DNA of 64,000 nucleotides, taken from contig NZ_BCPT01000002.1 in assembly GCF_001544095.1 (NCBI RefSeq), forward strand, positions 244,420 to 308,419, in the 5' to 3' direction. The position numbers and the translations under genes were made by a program. The DNA comes from Enterococcus casseliflavus NBRC 100478 (GTDB taxonomy: Bacteria > Bacillota > Bacilli > Lactobacillales > Enterococcaceae). The notes below the pieces were generated by a model. That model did no database searches and was not told where the DNA came from. It was given only the letters and a program-made list of their open reading frames with translations. Shown one piece after another: positions 17,404-25,954 of this stretch; the stretch's first letter is position 1; each line of letters opens with the position of its first letter.

Positions 17404-19026
17404 TTGATTACAGTAAGTGATGTAAGTTTGCATTTTTCAGACCGCAAACTGTTTGATGATGTTAATATTAAGTTTACGCCTGGTAATTGTTATGGTTTGA
17501 TTGGTGCAAATGGTGCTGGTAAATCAACTTTTTTAAAAATTTTATCTGGTGAGATCCAACCTTCAACCGGGAATGTGTCTTTAGGTCCTGATGAACGGAT
17601 GGCTGTCTTGAAGCAGAACCACTATGATTACGAAGAGTTTCCAGTGATCGAAACGGTCATCATGGGCCATAAACGTCTCTACGAAGTGATGAAAGAAAAA
17701 GACGCGATCTACATGAAGGAAGACTTTTCTGATGAAGATGGGATTCGTGCCGCCGAACTAGAAGGCGAATTTGCGGAACTTGATGGCTGGGAAGCAGAGC
17801 CCGAAGCAGCTGTTCTTTTGCAAGGCTTGAACATTCCCGATGAATTGCATCATGTCTTGATGAAAGATCTAACTGCTGGTCAACGGGTGAAAGTCTTACT
17901 GGCACAAGCCCTTTTCGGTAAGCCAGACGTCTTGCTCCTAGATGAGCCTACCAACGGATTGGATATCCAATCTATCAACTGGTTAGAAGAGTTTCTGATC
18001 AACTTTGACAACACCGTCATCGTTGTTTCCCATGACCGCCACTTCTTAAATAAAGTTTGTACCCATATGGCCGATCTAGACTTCGGCAAAATCAAATTGT
18101 TTGTCGGCAACTATGATTTCTGGTTGGAATCAAGCCAATTAGCTGCGAAATTACAATCCCAATCAAATGCCAAAAAAGAAGAGCAGATCAAAGAACTGCA
18201 AGACTTTATCGCACGCTTTAGTGCCAATGCATCAAAATCCAAACAAGCAACATCTCGGAAAAAAATGTTGGATAAAATCACTCTTGATGATATTCAACCT
18301 TCGTCTCGCCGTTACCCGTTTGTCGGTTTTAAACCAGAACGTGAAATCGGGAATGACTTGCTGCAAGTCGACAATGTCAGTGTGACGATCGACGGCAAAA
18401 AGATTTTAGACAATATCTCTTTCACCTTGAATAAAGACGACAAAGTCGCTTTTGTTGCCAATAGCGATATCACCACCACGACGCTATTCAAAGTCATCAT
18501 GGGGGAAATCACTCCTGATACAGGTAGTGTTCGTTGGGGCGTGACCACGCAGCATGCCTACTTGCCAAAAGATACGACCAGCGAATTTGATACGGATACC
18601 CCGATCGTTGATTGGTTGCGTCAATACGCAAGCAAAGAAGAAGACGACAATACCTTCTTGCGCAGCTTCCTAGGTCGCATGTTATTCTCTGGTGACGAAG
18701 TATTAAAACCCGTCAATGTTCTTTCCGGGGGCGAAAAAGTTCGCTGCATGTTGTCGAAAATGATGCTTTCAAAAGCCAACGTATTGGTATTGGATGATCC
18801 AACCAATCACTTGGACTTAGAATCGATCACCGCATTAAACGATGGCTTGATGGCCTTCACCGGCTCATTGTTGTTTGCTTCTCATGACCACCAATTTATT
18901 CAAACCCTTGCGAACCGTATCATTGCGGTCTCTAGCAAAGGCGTGGTGGATCGTGCCGAAACGACCTACGATGAATTCTTAGAAAACAAAGATGTCCAAA
19001 AACGCGTAGCAGAAATGAATCAATAA
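17404..19026 (+). CDS. ABC-F family ATPase (YbiT/YkpA-like)
   Basis: 540 residues, no membrane segment, two ATPase domains. The start is TTG 17404 (GAGG upstream), as the reading begins directly with MITVSDVSLHFSDRKLF. Domain 1: Walker A GANGAGKST at residues 34-42, signature LTAGQRVKV, Walker B VLLLDEPTN, switch His in VVSHDRHFLN. A charged linker follows (about residues 245-310). Domain 2 has signature LSGGEKVRC and Walker B VLVLDDPTNHLD but its Walker A is replaced by ANSDITTTTLF. ABC-F proteins bind the ribosomal E site; this subgroup is housekeeping rather than a proven resistance factor. Confidence 0.85.
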   Translation: MITVSDVSLHFSDRKLFDDVNIKFTPGNCYGLIGANGAGKSTFLKILSGEIQPSTGNVSLGPDERMAVLKQNHYDYEEFPVIETVIMGHKRLYEVMKEKDAIYMKEDFSDEDGIRAAELEGEFAELDGWEAEPEAAVLLQGLNIPDELHHVLMKDLTAGQRVKVLLAQALFGKPDVLLLDEPTNGLDIQSINWLEEFLINFDNTVIVVSHDRHFLNKVCTHMADLDFGKIKLFVGNYDFWLESSQLAAKLQSQSNAKKEEQIKELQDFIARFSANASKSKQATSRKKMLDKITLDDIQPSSRRYPFVGFKPEREIGNDLLQVDNVSVTIDGKKILDNISFTLNKDDKVAFVANSDITTTTLFKVIMGEITPDTGSVRWGVTTQHAYLPKDTTSEFDTDTPIVDWLRQYASKEEDDNTFLRSFLGRMLFSGDEVLKPVNVLSGGEKVRCMLSKMMLSKANVLVLDDPTNHLDLESITALNDGLMAFTGSLLFASHDHQFIQTLANRIIAVSSKGVVDRAETTYDEFLENKDVQKRVAEMNQ

Positions 19027-19044
19027 GCTGCTTTTGAAAAAAAG

Positions 19045-19086
19045 AACGCTCCAGTTGCCCGCCACCAAGGCTGCAACTGGAGCGTT
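19045..19086. terminator. bidirectional terminator
   Basis: 14-bp perfect stem AACGCTCCAGTTGC/GCAACTGGAGCGTT, loop of 14, with T-rich tracts on both sides, between the convergent ABC-F and degV genes. Confidence 0.85.
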
Positions 19087-19126
19087 TCTTTTATTTTTCC
19101 TAGGTGCTTCGGGTATTTTTGGCAGG

Positions 19127-20002
19127 TTACGCTTGTTCTAAACGGGCTTTGCCGAATGAAAACAGCGCCAAGCAGCCGTAGCCGGTATGACTGGAGATCG
19201 TTGGACCTAATGGATAATGATGAATAATAATGTCAGGAATTTTTTCGGTCAAACGTTTGATGACTTTCTCCGCCGCTTCGGCATCGCCAGCATTGGCAAA
19301 ATAAACCGTATTGGTTTTTGATTCGTGAAGATTGGCGATGGTTTGATCCACGATTTTTTGGATCGCTTTGTTGCGTCCCCGCACTCGATCAACGCTGCGT
19401 AATTTTCCCGCAGTATCGACGGTAATAATTGGTTTCACGTTCAGCAATCCGCCGATCGCTGCCGCCGTTTTAGAGATTCTGCCGCCGCGTTCCAATTGTT
19501 TTAAATCGTCGACGGTGACCCATGAATCTAAACGCAGTTTGTTTTCTTCTACCCATTGGCTGACTTCTAGCAACGAACGTCCTTGGGCTTTTTGTTGGGC
19601 TGCTTCAGCCACTAAGAAGCCTTCCCCTAAACTCGCAGAGCGCGTATCGATCAAGGTGATCGCAACTTCTTTGTATTCTTCTTTTAGTAATGCTACGGCT
19701 TGGACGGCACTTTGGAATGAGCCGCTCATTCCTGAAGAAAAACCTAAATAAAGGACCGGTGTGCCCGCTTCGACATACGGCCGAAAATACTCCATATAAC
19801 GTCCGACATTGATTTGAGAAGTTGTCGGCTGCGCATGTTCTTTTAGTTTTCCTAAAAACCATTCCGTATCAAATTCTTTGCCCATATCATCGATATATTC
19901 TTTGCCGTCTAATTCGATCAGCATCGGAATATACGCAACATCTAGCTCCGCTAATCTTGCTGCTGGTAAATCACAGCAGGAATCTGTCATGATTTGAAAC
20001 AT
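19127..20002 (-). CDS. DegV family fatty-acid binding protein (FakB-like)
   Basis: 291 residues, full length for the family. Seen: ITDSCCDLP at the N-terminus, the conserved TSQIN and LGFSSGMSGSFQSA loops (about residues 60-95) that hold the fatty acid carboxylate, and GPTISSHTGYGCLALF near the C-terminus. Proteins of this family present exogenous fatty acids to the kinase FakA; which fatty acid cannot be told. ATG 20002 has GAGGGGTG upstream. Its extended -10 promoter abuts the purA terminator. Confidence 0.88.
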   Translation of the reverse strand: MFQIMTDSCCDLPAARLAELDVAYIPMLIELDGKEYIDDMGKEFDTEWFLGKLKEHAQPTTSQINVGRYMEYFRPYVEAGTPVLYLGFSSGMSGSFQSAVQAVALLKEEYKEVAITLIDTRSASLGEGFLVAEAAQQKAQGRSLLEVSQWVEENKLRLDSWVTVDDLKQLERGGRISKTAAAIGGLLNVKPIITVDTAGKLRSVDRVRGRNKAIQKIVDQTIANLHESKTNTVYFANAGDAEAAEKVIKRLTEKIPDIIIHHYPLGPTISSHTGYGCLALFSFGKARLEQA

Positions 20003-20027
20003 GGTTTCACCCCTCTCGTTACCCCCT

Positions 20028-20036
20028 ATTATAGCA
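20028..20036 (-). promoter_or_regulatory. extended -10 promoter of degV
   Basis: TGCTATAAT on the minus strand, 26 bases before the degV start and immediately after the T-run of the purA terminator. Confidence 0.55.
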
Positions 20037-20041
20037 AAAAA

Positions 20042-20125
20042 AGAACAAGACAGAAGAAATTCTCATCAAAAGCAGCCAAACTTATCGTTGACTGCTTTTG
20101 ACACAGGAGTTCTTCGTCTTGTTCT
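20042..20125 (-). terminator. two-tier purA terminator
   Basis: Outer stem of 16 positions with one bulge (20110-20125 with 20042-20057), inner stem TCAAAAGCAG/CTGCTTTTGA (20066-20075 with 20092-20101), followed on the minus strand by a run of seven T. Confidence 0.85.
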
Positions 20126-20142
20126 GAAGCTTTTGCGTCAGA

Positions 20143-21435
20143 TTAGATTTGCGCCCAAACACTTTCTAAGATGTTGGTTTGGCTGCGGTCTGGTCCTACC
20201 GAGAAGGTCGAAATGCGGACACCGACTAATTCAGAGATGCGGTGAACGTAATTGCGTGCATTTTCTGGCAGATCTGCTAATGTTTTGCAGCCAGTAATGT
20301 CTTCAGACCAGCCAGGAAGTTCTTCGTAGACTGGTTTGCAGCGGTTCAACTCTTTCAAGCTTGCTGGGTAATGATAGATCAATTCGCCGTCTAGTTCATA
20401 AGCCGTACAGATCTTCACGGTTTCTAAGCCGCTCAAGACATCGATCGAGTTAAGGGATAGATTCGTGATCCCTGAGACCCGTTTTGAATGGCGCATCACG
20501 ACGGTATCAAACCAGCCCACACGGCGAGGACGTCCTGTCGTTGTTCCGTATTCACGACCGATCTTACGAATTTGTTCACCTGTTTCATCAAACAGTTCCG
20601 TTGGGAAAGGACCATCTCCTACCCGAGAGGTGTAAGCTTTGCAGACACCAACGACTTTGTTGATTTTTGAAGGACCCACACCACTACCGATGGTGACACC
20701 TCCAGCAACGGGGTTGGATGATGTCACGAAAGGATAGGTTCCTTGGTCGATATCCAGCATCACGCCTTGTGCCCCTTCAAATAAAACCCGTTTGCCTTCA
20801 TCTAAGGCATCGTTAAGGATCACCGAAGTATCCGTCACATATTTTTTGATTTGTTGACCATATTCGTAATACTCTTCAAAAATGTCTTCAAAAGCGATTG
20901 GCTCTGCGTCAAACATTTTCACGAATTGACGATTTTTTTCTTCTAAGTTGATACGCAGACGTTCTTCAAAAATTTCTTTGTCTAAAAGATCAGCGATCCG
21001 AATGCCGACTCTGGCAGCTTTATCCATATAGGCTGGTCCGATCCCTTTGATCGTGGTACCGATCTTGTTGTCACCTTTGGCATCTTCTTGCAGCTGATCC
21101 AAATGGATATGGTAAGGTAAAATAACATGTGCACGATCAGAAATCTTTAAGTTTTCTGTTATTATATTGTTTTCTTTCAAGTATGCTAATTCTTTAACTA
21201 ATGATTTCGGGTTCACAACGACCCCGTTTCCAATGACACTGATTTTATCTGCATAAAAGATCCCAGAAGGAATCAAATGCAGTTTATAGGTCACACCGTC
21301 AAATTTAATCGTATGGCCGGCATTGTCTCCACCTTGATAACGTGCAATGACTTCCGCGTTTTCACTCAAAAAGTCCGTAATCTTTCCTTTACCTTCATCG
21401 CCCCATTGTGTACCTACTACTACTACAGATGACAT
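20143..21435 (-). CDS. purA: adenylosuccinate synthase
   Basis: 430 residues from ATG 21435 (AGAGGT upstream). Seen: the GTP P-loop [11 protein letters not shown] with the catalytic Asp, NAGHT, the switch [26 protein letters not shown], and [12 protein letters not shown] and TSNPVAGG. It joins IMP and aspartate using GTP, the committed step toward AMP. Single gene with its own strong promoter and terminator; upstream repeats resemble PurR boxes (see separate entry). Confidence 0.96.
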   Translation of the reverse strand: MSSVVVVGTQWGDEGKGKITDFLSENAEVIARYQGGDNAGHTIKFDGVTYKLHLIPSGIFYADKISVIGNGVVVNPKSLVKELAYLKENNIITENLKISDRAHVILPYHIHLDQLQEDAKGDNKIGTTIKGIGPAYMDKAARVGIRIADLLDKEIFEERLRINLEEKNRQFVKMFDAEPIAFEDIFEEYYEYGQQIKKYVTDTSVILNDALDEGKRVLFEGAQGVMLDIDQGTYPFVTSSNPVAGGVTIGSGVGPSKINKVVGVCKAYTSRVGDGPFPTELFDETGEQIRKIGREYGTTTGRPRRVGWFDTVVMRHSKRVSGITNLSLNSIDVLSGLETVKICTAYELDGELIYHYPASLKELNRCKPVYEELPGWSEDITGCKTLADLPENARNYVHRISELVGVRISTFSVGPDRSQTNILESVWAQI

Positions 21436-21473
21436 ATAATGACCTCTTTCTTTAATTAGTGCATTCCCTAAGT

Positions 21474-21502
21474 ATTGTAACAAGATTCGCAAGCTCTTTC
21501 AA
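21474..21502 (-). promoter_or_regulatory. purA promoter
   Basis: TTGAAA-17-TACAAT on the minus strand, about 40 bases before the purA start. Confidence 0.8.
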
Positions 21503-21505
21503 TCT

Positions 21506-21600
21506 AAAATCGAATAATCGTTTTAAATTCTCATTTTTCAGGGGTAAAAAACGAACTATTTTCTTCTCAATAATTATTTATACACGTAAAAACGAATAAA
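21506..21600. promoter_or_regulatory. three CGAA repeats spaced by 41 bases, PurR-box-like
   Basis: CGAAT at 21511, CGAAC at 21552 and CGAAT at 21593 each follow an A-rich half (consensus TAAAANCGAAY). The middle one, AAAAACGAACTAT, matches the Gram-positive PurBox AWWWCCGAACWWT at 12 of 13 positions. All lie upstream of the purA promoter. Confidence 0.45.
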
Positions 21601-21619
21601 GTCGGCACATAAAAAAAGC

Positions 21620-21654
21620 CCTGCTGCCATCAGCGCAATGCAGACGGCAGCAGG
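21620..21654 (-). terminator. dnaB terminator
   Basis: Stem CCTGCTGCC/GGCAGCAGG followed on the minus strand by GCTTTTTTT, 29 bases after the dnaB stop. Confidence 0.85.
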
Positions 21655-21682
21655 AGCCTTGGTTTCTCACGTCGTTGGTGTC

Positions 21683-23053
21683 TTACCCGAACTCTTCTCG
21701 CGGCGAGACCGAGGAGAACTTATTGTATTCTTTGATAAATAGAAGTTCGACGGTCCCTCGGGCACCACTCCGGTTTTTCTCGATAATGACTTCGATCACA
21801 TTGTTGTTTTGTTGTTCTTCTGGTTCATCGTCATCGTCGCCTTCGCTGCGGTAGTAGTCATCTCGGTACAAGAAAGCAACGATATCGGCATCCTGCTCGA
21901 TCGATCCTGATTCCCGAATATCACTTAAAACAGGACGCTTGTCTTGTCGTTGTTCCACACCCCGAGAAAGCTGAGACAGTGCGATCACTGGCACTTTTAA
22001 TTCCTTCGCCAGTTTCTTTAATTGGCGAGAGATCTCAGAGACTTCTTGTTGGCGGTTTTCGCGACCCGTTCCTTCAATCAGCTGCAAATAGTCGATCAAA
22101 ATCAAGCCGAGATTGCCTTTTTCTTGCGCCAGTTTCCGACAACGCGCCCGAATCTCAGAGATCTTGATCCCAGGGGTATCATCGATATAGATATTGGCGT
22201 TAGAAAGACTGCCCATGGCAACGATCAAATTGCGCCACTCTTCTTCTGAGAGCTGCCCCGTCCGCAAGTGACTGGCCTCAATCGAGCCTTCCGCACAAAG
22301 CATCCGGTTGACCAATGATTCAGCCCCCATTTCCAGACTAAAGATCGCTACGGAACGATCGGTTTTCGTTCCGACATTTTGCGCGATATTCAAGGCAAAC
22401 GCGGTTTTCCCTACCGCGGGGCGGGCAGCGAGAATAATCAGCTCTTCTTTTTGCAGCCCCGCCGTCATTTTGTCTAAAGCCGCATAACCCGTAGGTAATC
22501 CGGTGATTTCTTCGTTATTTTGCGCCAACTGATCGATCGTTTCGATCGTCCGATTCAAGACTTCCGCTATCGATTGGAAGCCATTGCTATTGCGCTTTTC
22601 GGATACTTCTAAAATACTTTTTTCTGCTTGATCAATGATCGACTGTACATCTTCATCTTGTTCAAAGCCTTTGGTTACGATGCGACTCGCTGTTTGGATC
22701 AGATTGCGTAACGTGGCTTTGTCGTCAACGATCTTCGCATAATAAGCAATACTTGCTGCTGATGGTGAAGCTTGACTCAGTTCAGTCAGATACGTCAGGC
22801 CGCCAACATCTTCAAGACTGTTGCTTTTTTCAATTTCTGCTTTCAACGTAATCAAGTCGATCGATTCACTACGGTCGTTCAACTGGATCATTGCTTGAAA
22901 AATTATTTGATGGCTGCGGCGATAAAAATCTTCTGGGGCGATTACTTCCATTGCATCGATGATCGCATCGGCATCTAAAAAGACTGCCCCTAGGACCGCT
23001 TGTTCCGCTTCAATATCTTGTGGGGGAACTTGATTTTGCCAAACTTCATTCAT
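21683..23053 (-). CDS. dnaB: replicative DNA helicase
   Basis: 456 residues from ATG 23053. The earlier in-frame ATG at 23074 lies at the -10 region of the promoter and is excluded. The N-terminal DnaB domain (EAEQAVLGAVFLD) is followed by a linker and the RecA-like motor with Walker A ARPAVGKTAFALN, Walker B LILIDYLQLI and the arginine-finger region SDIRESGSIEQDAD. It unwinds DNA ahead of the replication fork as a hexamer. It stands downstream of rplI but has its own promoter. Confidence 0.96.
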   Translation of the reverse strand: MNEVWQNQVPPQDIEAEQAVLGAVFLDADAIIDAMEVIAPEDFYRRSHQIIFQAMIQLNDRSESIDLITLKAEIEKSNSLEDVGGLTYLTELSQASPSAASIAYYAKIVDDKATLRNLIQTASRIVTKGFEQDEDVQSIIDQAEKSILEVSEKRNSNGFQSIAEVLNRTIETIDQLAQNNEEITGLPTGYAALDKMTAGLQKEELIILAARPAVGKTAFALNIAQNVGTKTDRSVAIFSLEMGAESLVNRMLCAEGSIEASHLRTGQLSEEEWRNLIVAMGSLSNANIYIDDTPGIKISEIRARCRKLAQEKGNLGLILIDYLQLIEGTGRENRQQEVSEISRQLKKLAKELKVPVIALSQLSRGVEQRQDKRPVLSDIRESGSIEQDADIVAFLYRDDYYRSEGDDDDEPEEQQNNNVIEVIIEKNRSGARGTVELLFIKEYNKFSSVSPREEFG

Positions 23054-23076
23054 GCCATTCGCTCCTTCGTCCATTC

Positions 23077-23105
23077 ATTCTACAAGATTCCCATCCAAAG
23101 TACAA
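23077..23105 (-). promoter_or_regulatory. dnaB promoter
   Basis: TTGTAC-17-TAGAAT on the minus strand, about 24 bases before the chosen dnaB start. Confidence 0.6.
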
Positions 23106-23125
23106 GATTGCTTGGACGTTTGCCG

Positions 23126-23153
23126 AAAAAAACCCCAACATGTGACTGTTGGG
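23126..23153 (-). terminator. rplI terminator
   Basis: CCCAACA/TGTTGGG stem with a 6-base loop followed by seven T on the minus strand, eight bases after the rplI stop. Confidence 0.8.
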
Positions 23154-23161
23154 AGTAATGC

Positions 23162-23614
23162 TTATTCTTGGATGGTATGAACATTGATCGTTGCTGTTAC
23201 TTGTGGGTGCAATTTTACAGGTACTTGCGTAAAGCCTAATGCACGGATCGGCTGATCCAATTCGATTTTGCGTTTGTCGATTTTGATTTTGTATTGCTTG
23301 TTCAAGGCATCTGCGATTTGTTTTGATGGGATCGAACCGAACAAGCGGCCATCTTCCCCTGCTTTGGCATTGATCTTCACAACGGTTTCTTCTTTTTCAA
23401 GAAGTGCTTTTAACTCTTTCGCTTCTGCTAAGACTTCCGCATCTTGTTTTTCTTTGGCTTTTTGTTTGCCTTTTAATTCTGCCATGCTTTCATTGTTGGC
23501 AGGTTTGGCTAAGTTGTTTTTGATCAGAAAGTTTTGTGCGTAGCCATTAGGGACTTCCTTGATATCGCCTTTTTTGCCTTTGCCTTTGACATCTTGTAAG
23601 AAAATAACTTTCAT
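23162..23614 (-). CDS. rplI: 50S ribosomal protein L9
   Basis: 150 residues from ATG 23614 with AAGGAGTG upstream. The N-terminal RNA-binding domain has the family signature [22 protein letters not shown]-type segment, then a long helix ([17 protein letters not shown]) joins it to the C-terminal domain. It binds 23S rRNA at the base of the L1 stalk. It follows gdpP by 15 bases, the usual arrangement. Confidence 0.97.
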   Translation of the reverse strand: MKVIFLQDVKGKGKKGDIKEVPNGYAQNFLIKNNLAKPANNESMAELKGKQKAKEKQDAEVLAEAKELKALLEKEETVVKINAKAGEDGRLFGSIPSKQIADALNKQYKIKIDKRKIELDQPIRALGFTQVPVKLHPQVTATINVHTIQE

Positions 23615-23629
23615 CTTGGTCACTCCTTG

Positions 23630-25078
23630 TTATTGTTCATTTTTCGTTAATTCCGCTCGCAGCTGGTTTTCTACATCACCAATGCTGCTGTTCTTTATTT
23701 GCGTGGCTGCGTTGGTAAAATGTCCGCCGCCGCCTAATGCCTCCATCAAGGTTTGTACATTGACTTTACCAGTGCTTCTAGCACTGATACCGATCAAATC
23801 TCCTGGTTGTTTCGTAATGACAAATGCGGCATGGATCCCGTTGATCGATAGCAGAGTATCGGCCGCTTTCGCAACGGTGACACTATCGTACACCCGATCT
23901 TCATCCGCTGCAGCAATCACGATATCTTCTCGGAAATGCTGGCTGCGAGAAACCAGTTCACTGATCATCAAATAGGAATCGAGATCCGTACTCAACATGT
24001 ATTGAACCAATGACGTATCTGCGCCTTGGTTTTTCAAATAGCCAGCAATATCAAAGGTCCGACCAGTGGTTCGCACCGTGAAGTTCTTCGTATCCACGTA
24101 GATGCCCGCTAATAAAGAAGTCGTAATAAATTTCGGGACTTGCGATCTGCGAGAAGCGCGATACTGGATCAATTCTGCTACCAGTTCCGATGCCGAAGAT
24201 GCGGAAGATTCAATATACGTCAAGAGTGGCTTATCGGGAAACTCATCTCCGCGACGATGGTGATCGATCACTGCGATTTTGTCAAATTCATCATAGACCG
24301 CTTGCGAGATCGACATCGACGGCTTATGGTAATCTACCATCACTAAGACACTTTCTTCATTTGATAAATTAACTGCTTCTTCCCCAGTGATCACAAATCG
24401 TTCCAGCTCGGGGTATTTTTTCAATTCTTCCAATGCCCGCTGAATGTCTGCGGTGATCTCTTTTGGGTTTAAAATGATGTAGCATTCTTTGTCGCTCATC
24501 ATCGCCATGTAAGCCACCCCAAAAGCCGAACCTAAGGCATCCATGTCTGGGTAACGATGACCCATGATAAAGATCCGCTGGTTTTCAGCAAAAATCTTTC
24601 TCAACGCCGTACTCATGGCACGAGAACGAACACGCGTTCTCTTGGGTGTGCCGTCTGTATTGCCACCAAAGAATTGCGGTTTCGCTTCTTCTTTGGCTTC
24701 TTTTAAAACGACTTGATCACCGCCGCGAACTAACGCAATGTCGAGATTGTTTTGTGCCACTTCCCCGATCTCTTCAAAAGACTCTTCCCCATAGGAGATC
24801 CCCATACTGATCGTTAATGGCAGATCATTTTTTTCCGCAACTTGCCGTACTCTAGTCAAAAATTGGAATTTTTCTTCCTTCATCCGCTCAATATCTGAAT
24901 ACTTCGCGACGAAAAGAAACCGCTCGGAATTGATTCGTTTGTAAAAAACACGATTCTCACTTGCCCAATCAGAAATCAATGTCGTGATCAGCGAGTTCAA
25001 ATAAGAAACTTGTTTGTCGTCTTTTTTCTCAATCAAATCATCGTAATTATCAATTGAAATCAACCCAATTGCTGCCAT
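23630..25078 (-). CDS. gdpP: N-terminally truncated GdpP-type cyclic-di-AMP phosphodiesterase
   Basis: 482 residues against about 655 for usual GdpP. What is seen: a degenerate GGDEF domain from residue 1 (MAAIGLISIDNYDDL to DIALVRGGDQVV), then the DHH domain (GHRYPDMDALGSA, VMVDYHKPS, IDHHRRGD) and DHHA1 (GGGGHFTNAATQ). What is missing: the two membrane helices and the PAS domain. An in-frame TGA lies five codons before the ATG, and GAGGGG sits at good spacing, so this is a complete short reading frame. The catalytic DHH residues are intact, so it may hydrolyse c-di-AMP as a cytoplasmic protein. An extended -10 (TGGTAAAAT) lies about 50 bases upstream. Confidence 0.85.
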   Translation of the reverse strand: MAAIGLISIDNYDDLIEKKDDKQVSYLNSLITTLISDWASENRVFYKRINSERFLFVAKYSDIERMKEEKFQFLTRVRQVAEKNDLPLTISMGISYGEESFEEIGEVAQNNLDIALVRGGDQVVLKEAKEEAKPQFFGGNTDGTPKRTRVRSRAMSTALRKIFAENQRIFIMGHRYPDMDALGSAFGVAYMAMMSDKECYIILNPKEITADIQRALEELKKYPELERFVITGEEAVNLSNEESVLVMVDYHKPSMSISQAVYDEFDKIAVIDHHRRGDEFPDKPLLTYIESSASSASELVAELIQYRASRRSQVPKFITTSLLAGIYVDTKNFTVRTTGRTFDIAGYLKNQGADTSLVQYMLSTDLDSYLMISELVSRSQHFREDIVIAAADEDRVYDSVTVAKAADTLLSINGIHAAFVITKQPGDLIGISARSTGKVNVQTLMEALGGGGHFTNAATQIKNSSIGDVENQLRAELTKNEQ

Positions 25079-25169
25079 CTTTTTTACCCCTCAATGTATC
25101 ATCCCATTTTTTTGAAACTTTGTTCCTTATTTTACCACAAAACAATCAAATAGGCGATTGATGCAAAAA

Positions 25170-25185
25170 AGTTCCACGTGAAACT
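25170..25185. promoter_or_regulatory. parS-like site
   Basis: AGTTCCACGTGAAACT matches the Firmicute parS consensus TGTTTCACGTGAAACA at 13 of 16 positions, with the central CACGTG intact. It lies within a longer A/T-flanked palindrome that could also act as a hairpin. Confidence 0.5.
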
Positions 25186-25228
25186 TTTTTGGTGAACCAA
25201 CCAGAAAAAATTTCTATCATTCGTTATT

Positions 25229-25381
25229 CTATCTATATATAAAATAACAAGTTACTCTTCGATGGATAAAAAAATTGACAAACTTCAAAAGAAACTTGCC
25301 AATAAAAATCATATGTAATTGTTTCATTGATTTTTTATACTCGATTTGAGCGCCTTCAGGTTTTAAAGTAAATTGCACCAT
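25229..25381 (-). pseudogene. 50-codon reading frame, possible gene remnant fused to a duplicated terminator
   Basis: ATG 25381 has AGGAATGAAGG upstream. The first 23 codons (beginning MVQFTLKPEGAQIEYKKS) look like protein coding, hydrophilic and with normal codons. From codon 24 the frame runs through the duplicated rpsR terminator (25268-25312) and becomes a Phe/Ile-rich stretch that is unlikely to be selected as protein. I therefore suspect the 5' piece of a lost gene. No family recognised. Its upstream side carries the four TCTGC-type repeats. Confidence 0.3.
25268..25303 (-). terminator. second (diverged) copy of the rpsR terminator
   Basis: On the minus strand ATTGGCAAG pairs with TTTGTCAAT using two G-U pairs, followed by seven T. 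The 44-base unit 25269-25312 is identical at 41 positions to 25920-25963. Confidence 0.7.
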
Positions 25382-25403
25382 ACCTTCATTCCTTTTCTGT
25401 TAA

Positions 25404-25552
25404 TCTGCAGATTAACCACTATTTTCTGCAGATTATCAACTACTATATATCCTATGATAAACCATGATAACATACATATATTGTGTTTTTTTAGAAAATT
25501 TATTTTAATTATCCTTTATTCTCTGCAAATTAGCTGTTTTTTCTGCCGATTA
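25404..25552. repeat. four 11-bp TCTGCMRATTA repeats in two pairs
   Basis: TCTGCAGATTA at 25404 and 25425, TCTGCAAATTA at 25522, TCTGCCGATTA at 25542. Spacing inside the pairs is 21 and 20 bases, two DNA turns; the first lies in a perfect 16-bp palindrome, 25400-25415. They sit between two divergent small ORFs and look like operator sites. Confidence 0.6.
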
Positions 25553-25634
25553 TTCTCTATTTCATGAAATTCAGTTATTATCTTCATAAAGAATGTACAT
25601 TAAAACTGGTAATTAATCAATGGGGGTATTTTCA

Positions 25635-25793
25635 ATGATAAGAGTATCATGGATCATACAAAAGCTGTTAGCTACTCTTTATCTTTCATCCATCCTAGGA
25701 TCTATAACCAATTGCTTGATTGCAATAGGTACCGCTGCTATTGTTGTGTATTGCACGCAAAGAAGAACTGTCTATCAAGATTATAGCAAGTAG
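25635..25793 (+). CDS. possible 52-residue membrane peptide
   Basis: ATG 25635 is preceded by GGGGGT at 7 bases and opens a frame of 52 codons ending in TAG at 25791. The predicted peptide begins MIRVSWIIQKLL, has a hydrophobic stretch at about residues 10-40, and ends in a charged tail QRRTVYQDYSK, the layout of a single-span membrane peptide. No family recognised; size and form recall type I toxin or small regulatory membrane peptides, which is a guess. No clear promoter or terminator. Confidence 0.35.
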   Translation: MIRVSWIIQKLLATLYLSSILGSITNCLIAIGTAAIVVYCTQRRTVYQDYSK

Positions 25794-25917
25794 CTTTATG
25801 AGAATGTATTAAGATTGTAGAAAATTCGATAGAGGCGCAGTAAAAATGAAACAAAAAAACACCTTATACAGATGATTCCTCAAACAATCTTGCCTTCGCT
25901 ACGTTCCGATTTTAATG

Positions 25918-25954
25918 TAAAAAAATTGACAAGCTTCAAAAGAAACTTGTCAAT
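25918..25954 (-). terminator. rpsR terminator
   Basis: Perfect 9-bp stem ATTGACAAG/CTTGTCAAT with inner TTC/GAA pairing and a T-run on the minus strand, 14 bases after the rpsR stop. Confidence 0.85.

Noticed and set aside
25268..25325. 18-codon plus-strand peptide MDKKIDKLQKKLANKNHM
   Set aside because: It has a start and stop but no ribosome binding site, and the sequence is explained by the minus-strand terminator copy.
25373..25567. 64-codon plus-strand ORF in the gap
   Set aside because: No ribosome binding site, composition is only Phe/Ile/Leu/Cys from AT-rich DNA, and it overlaps the operator-like repeats.
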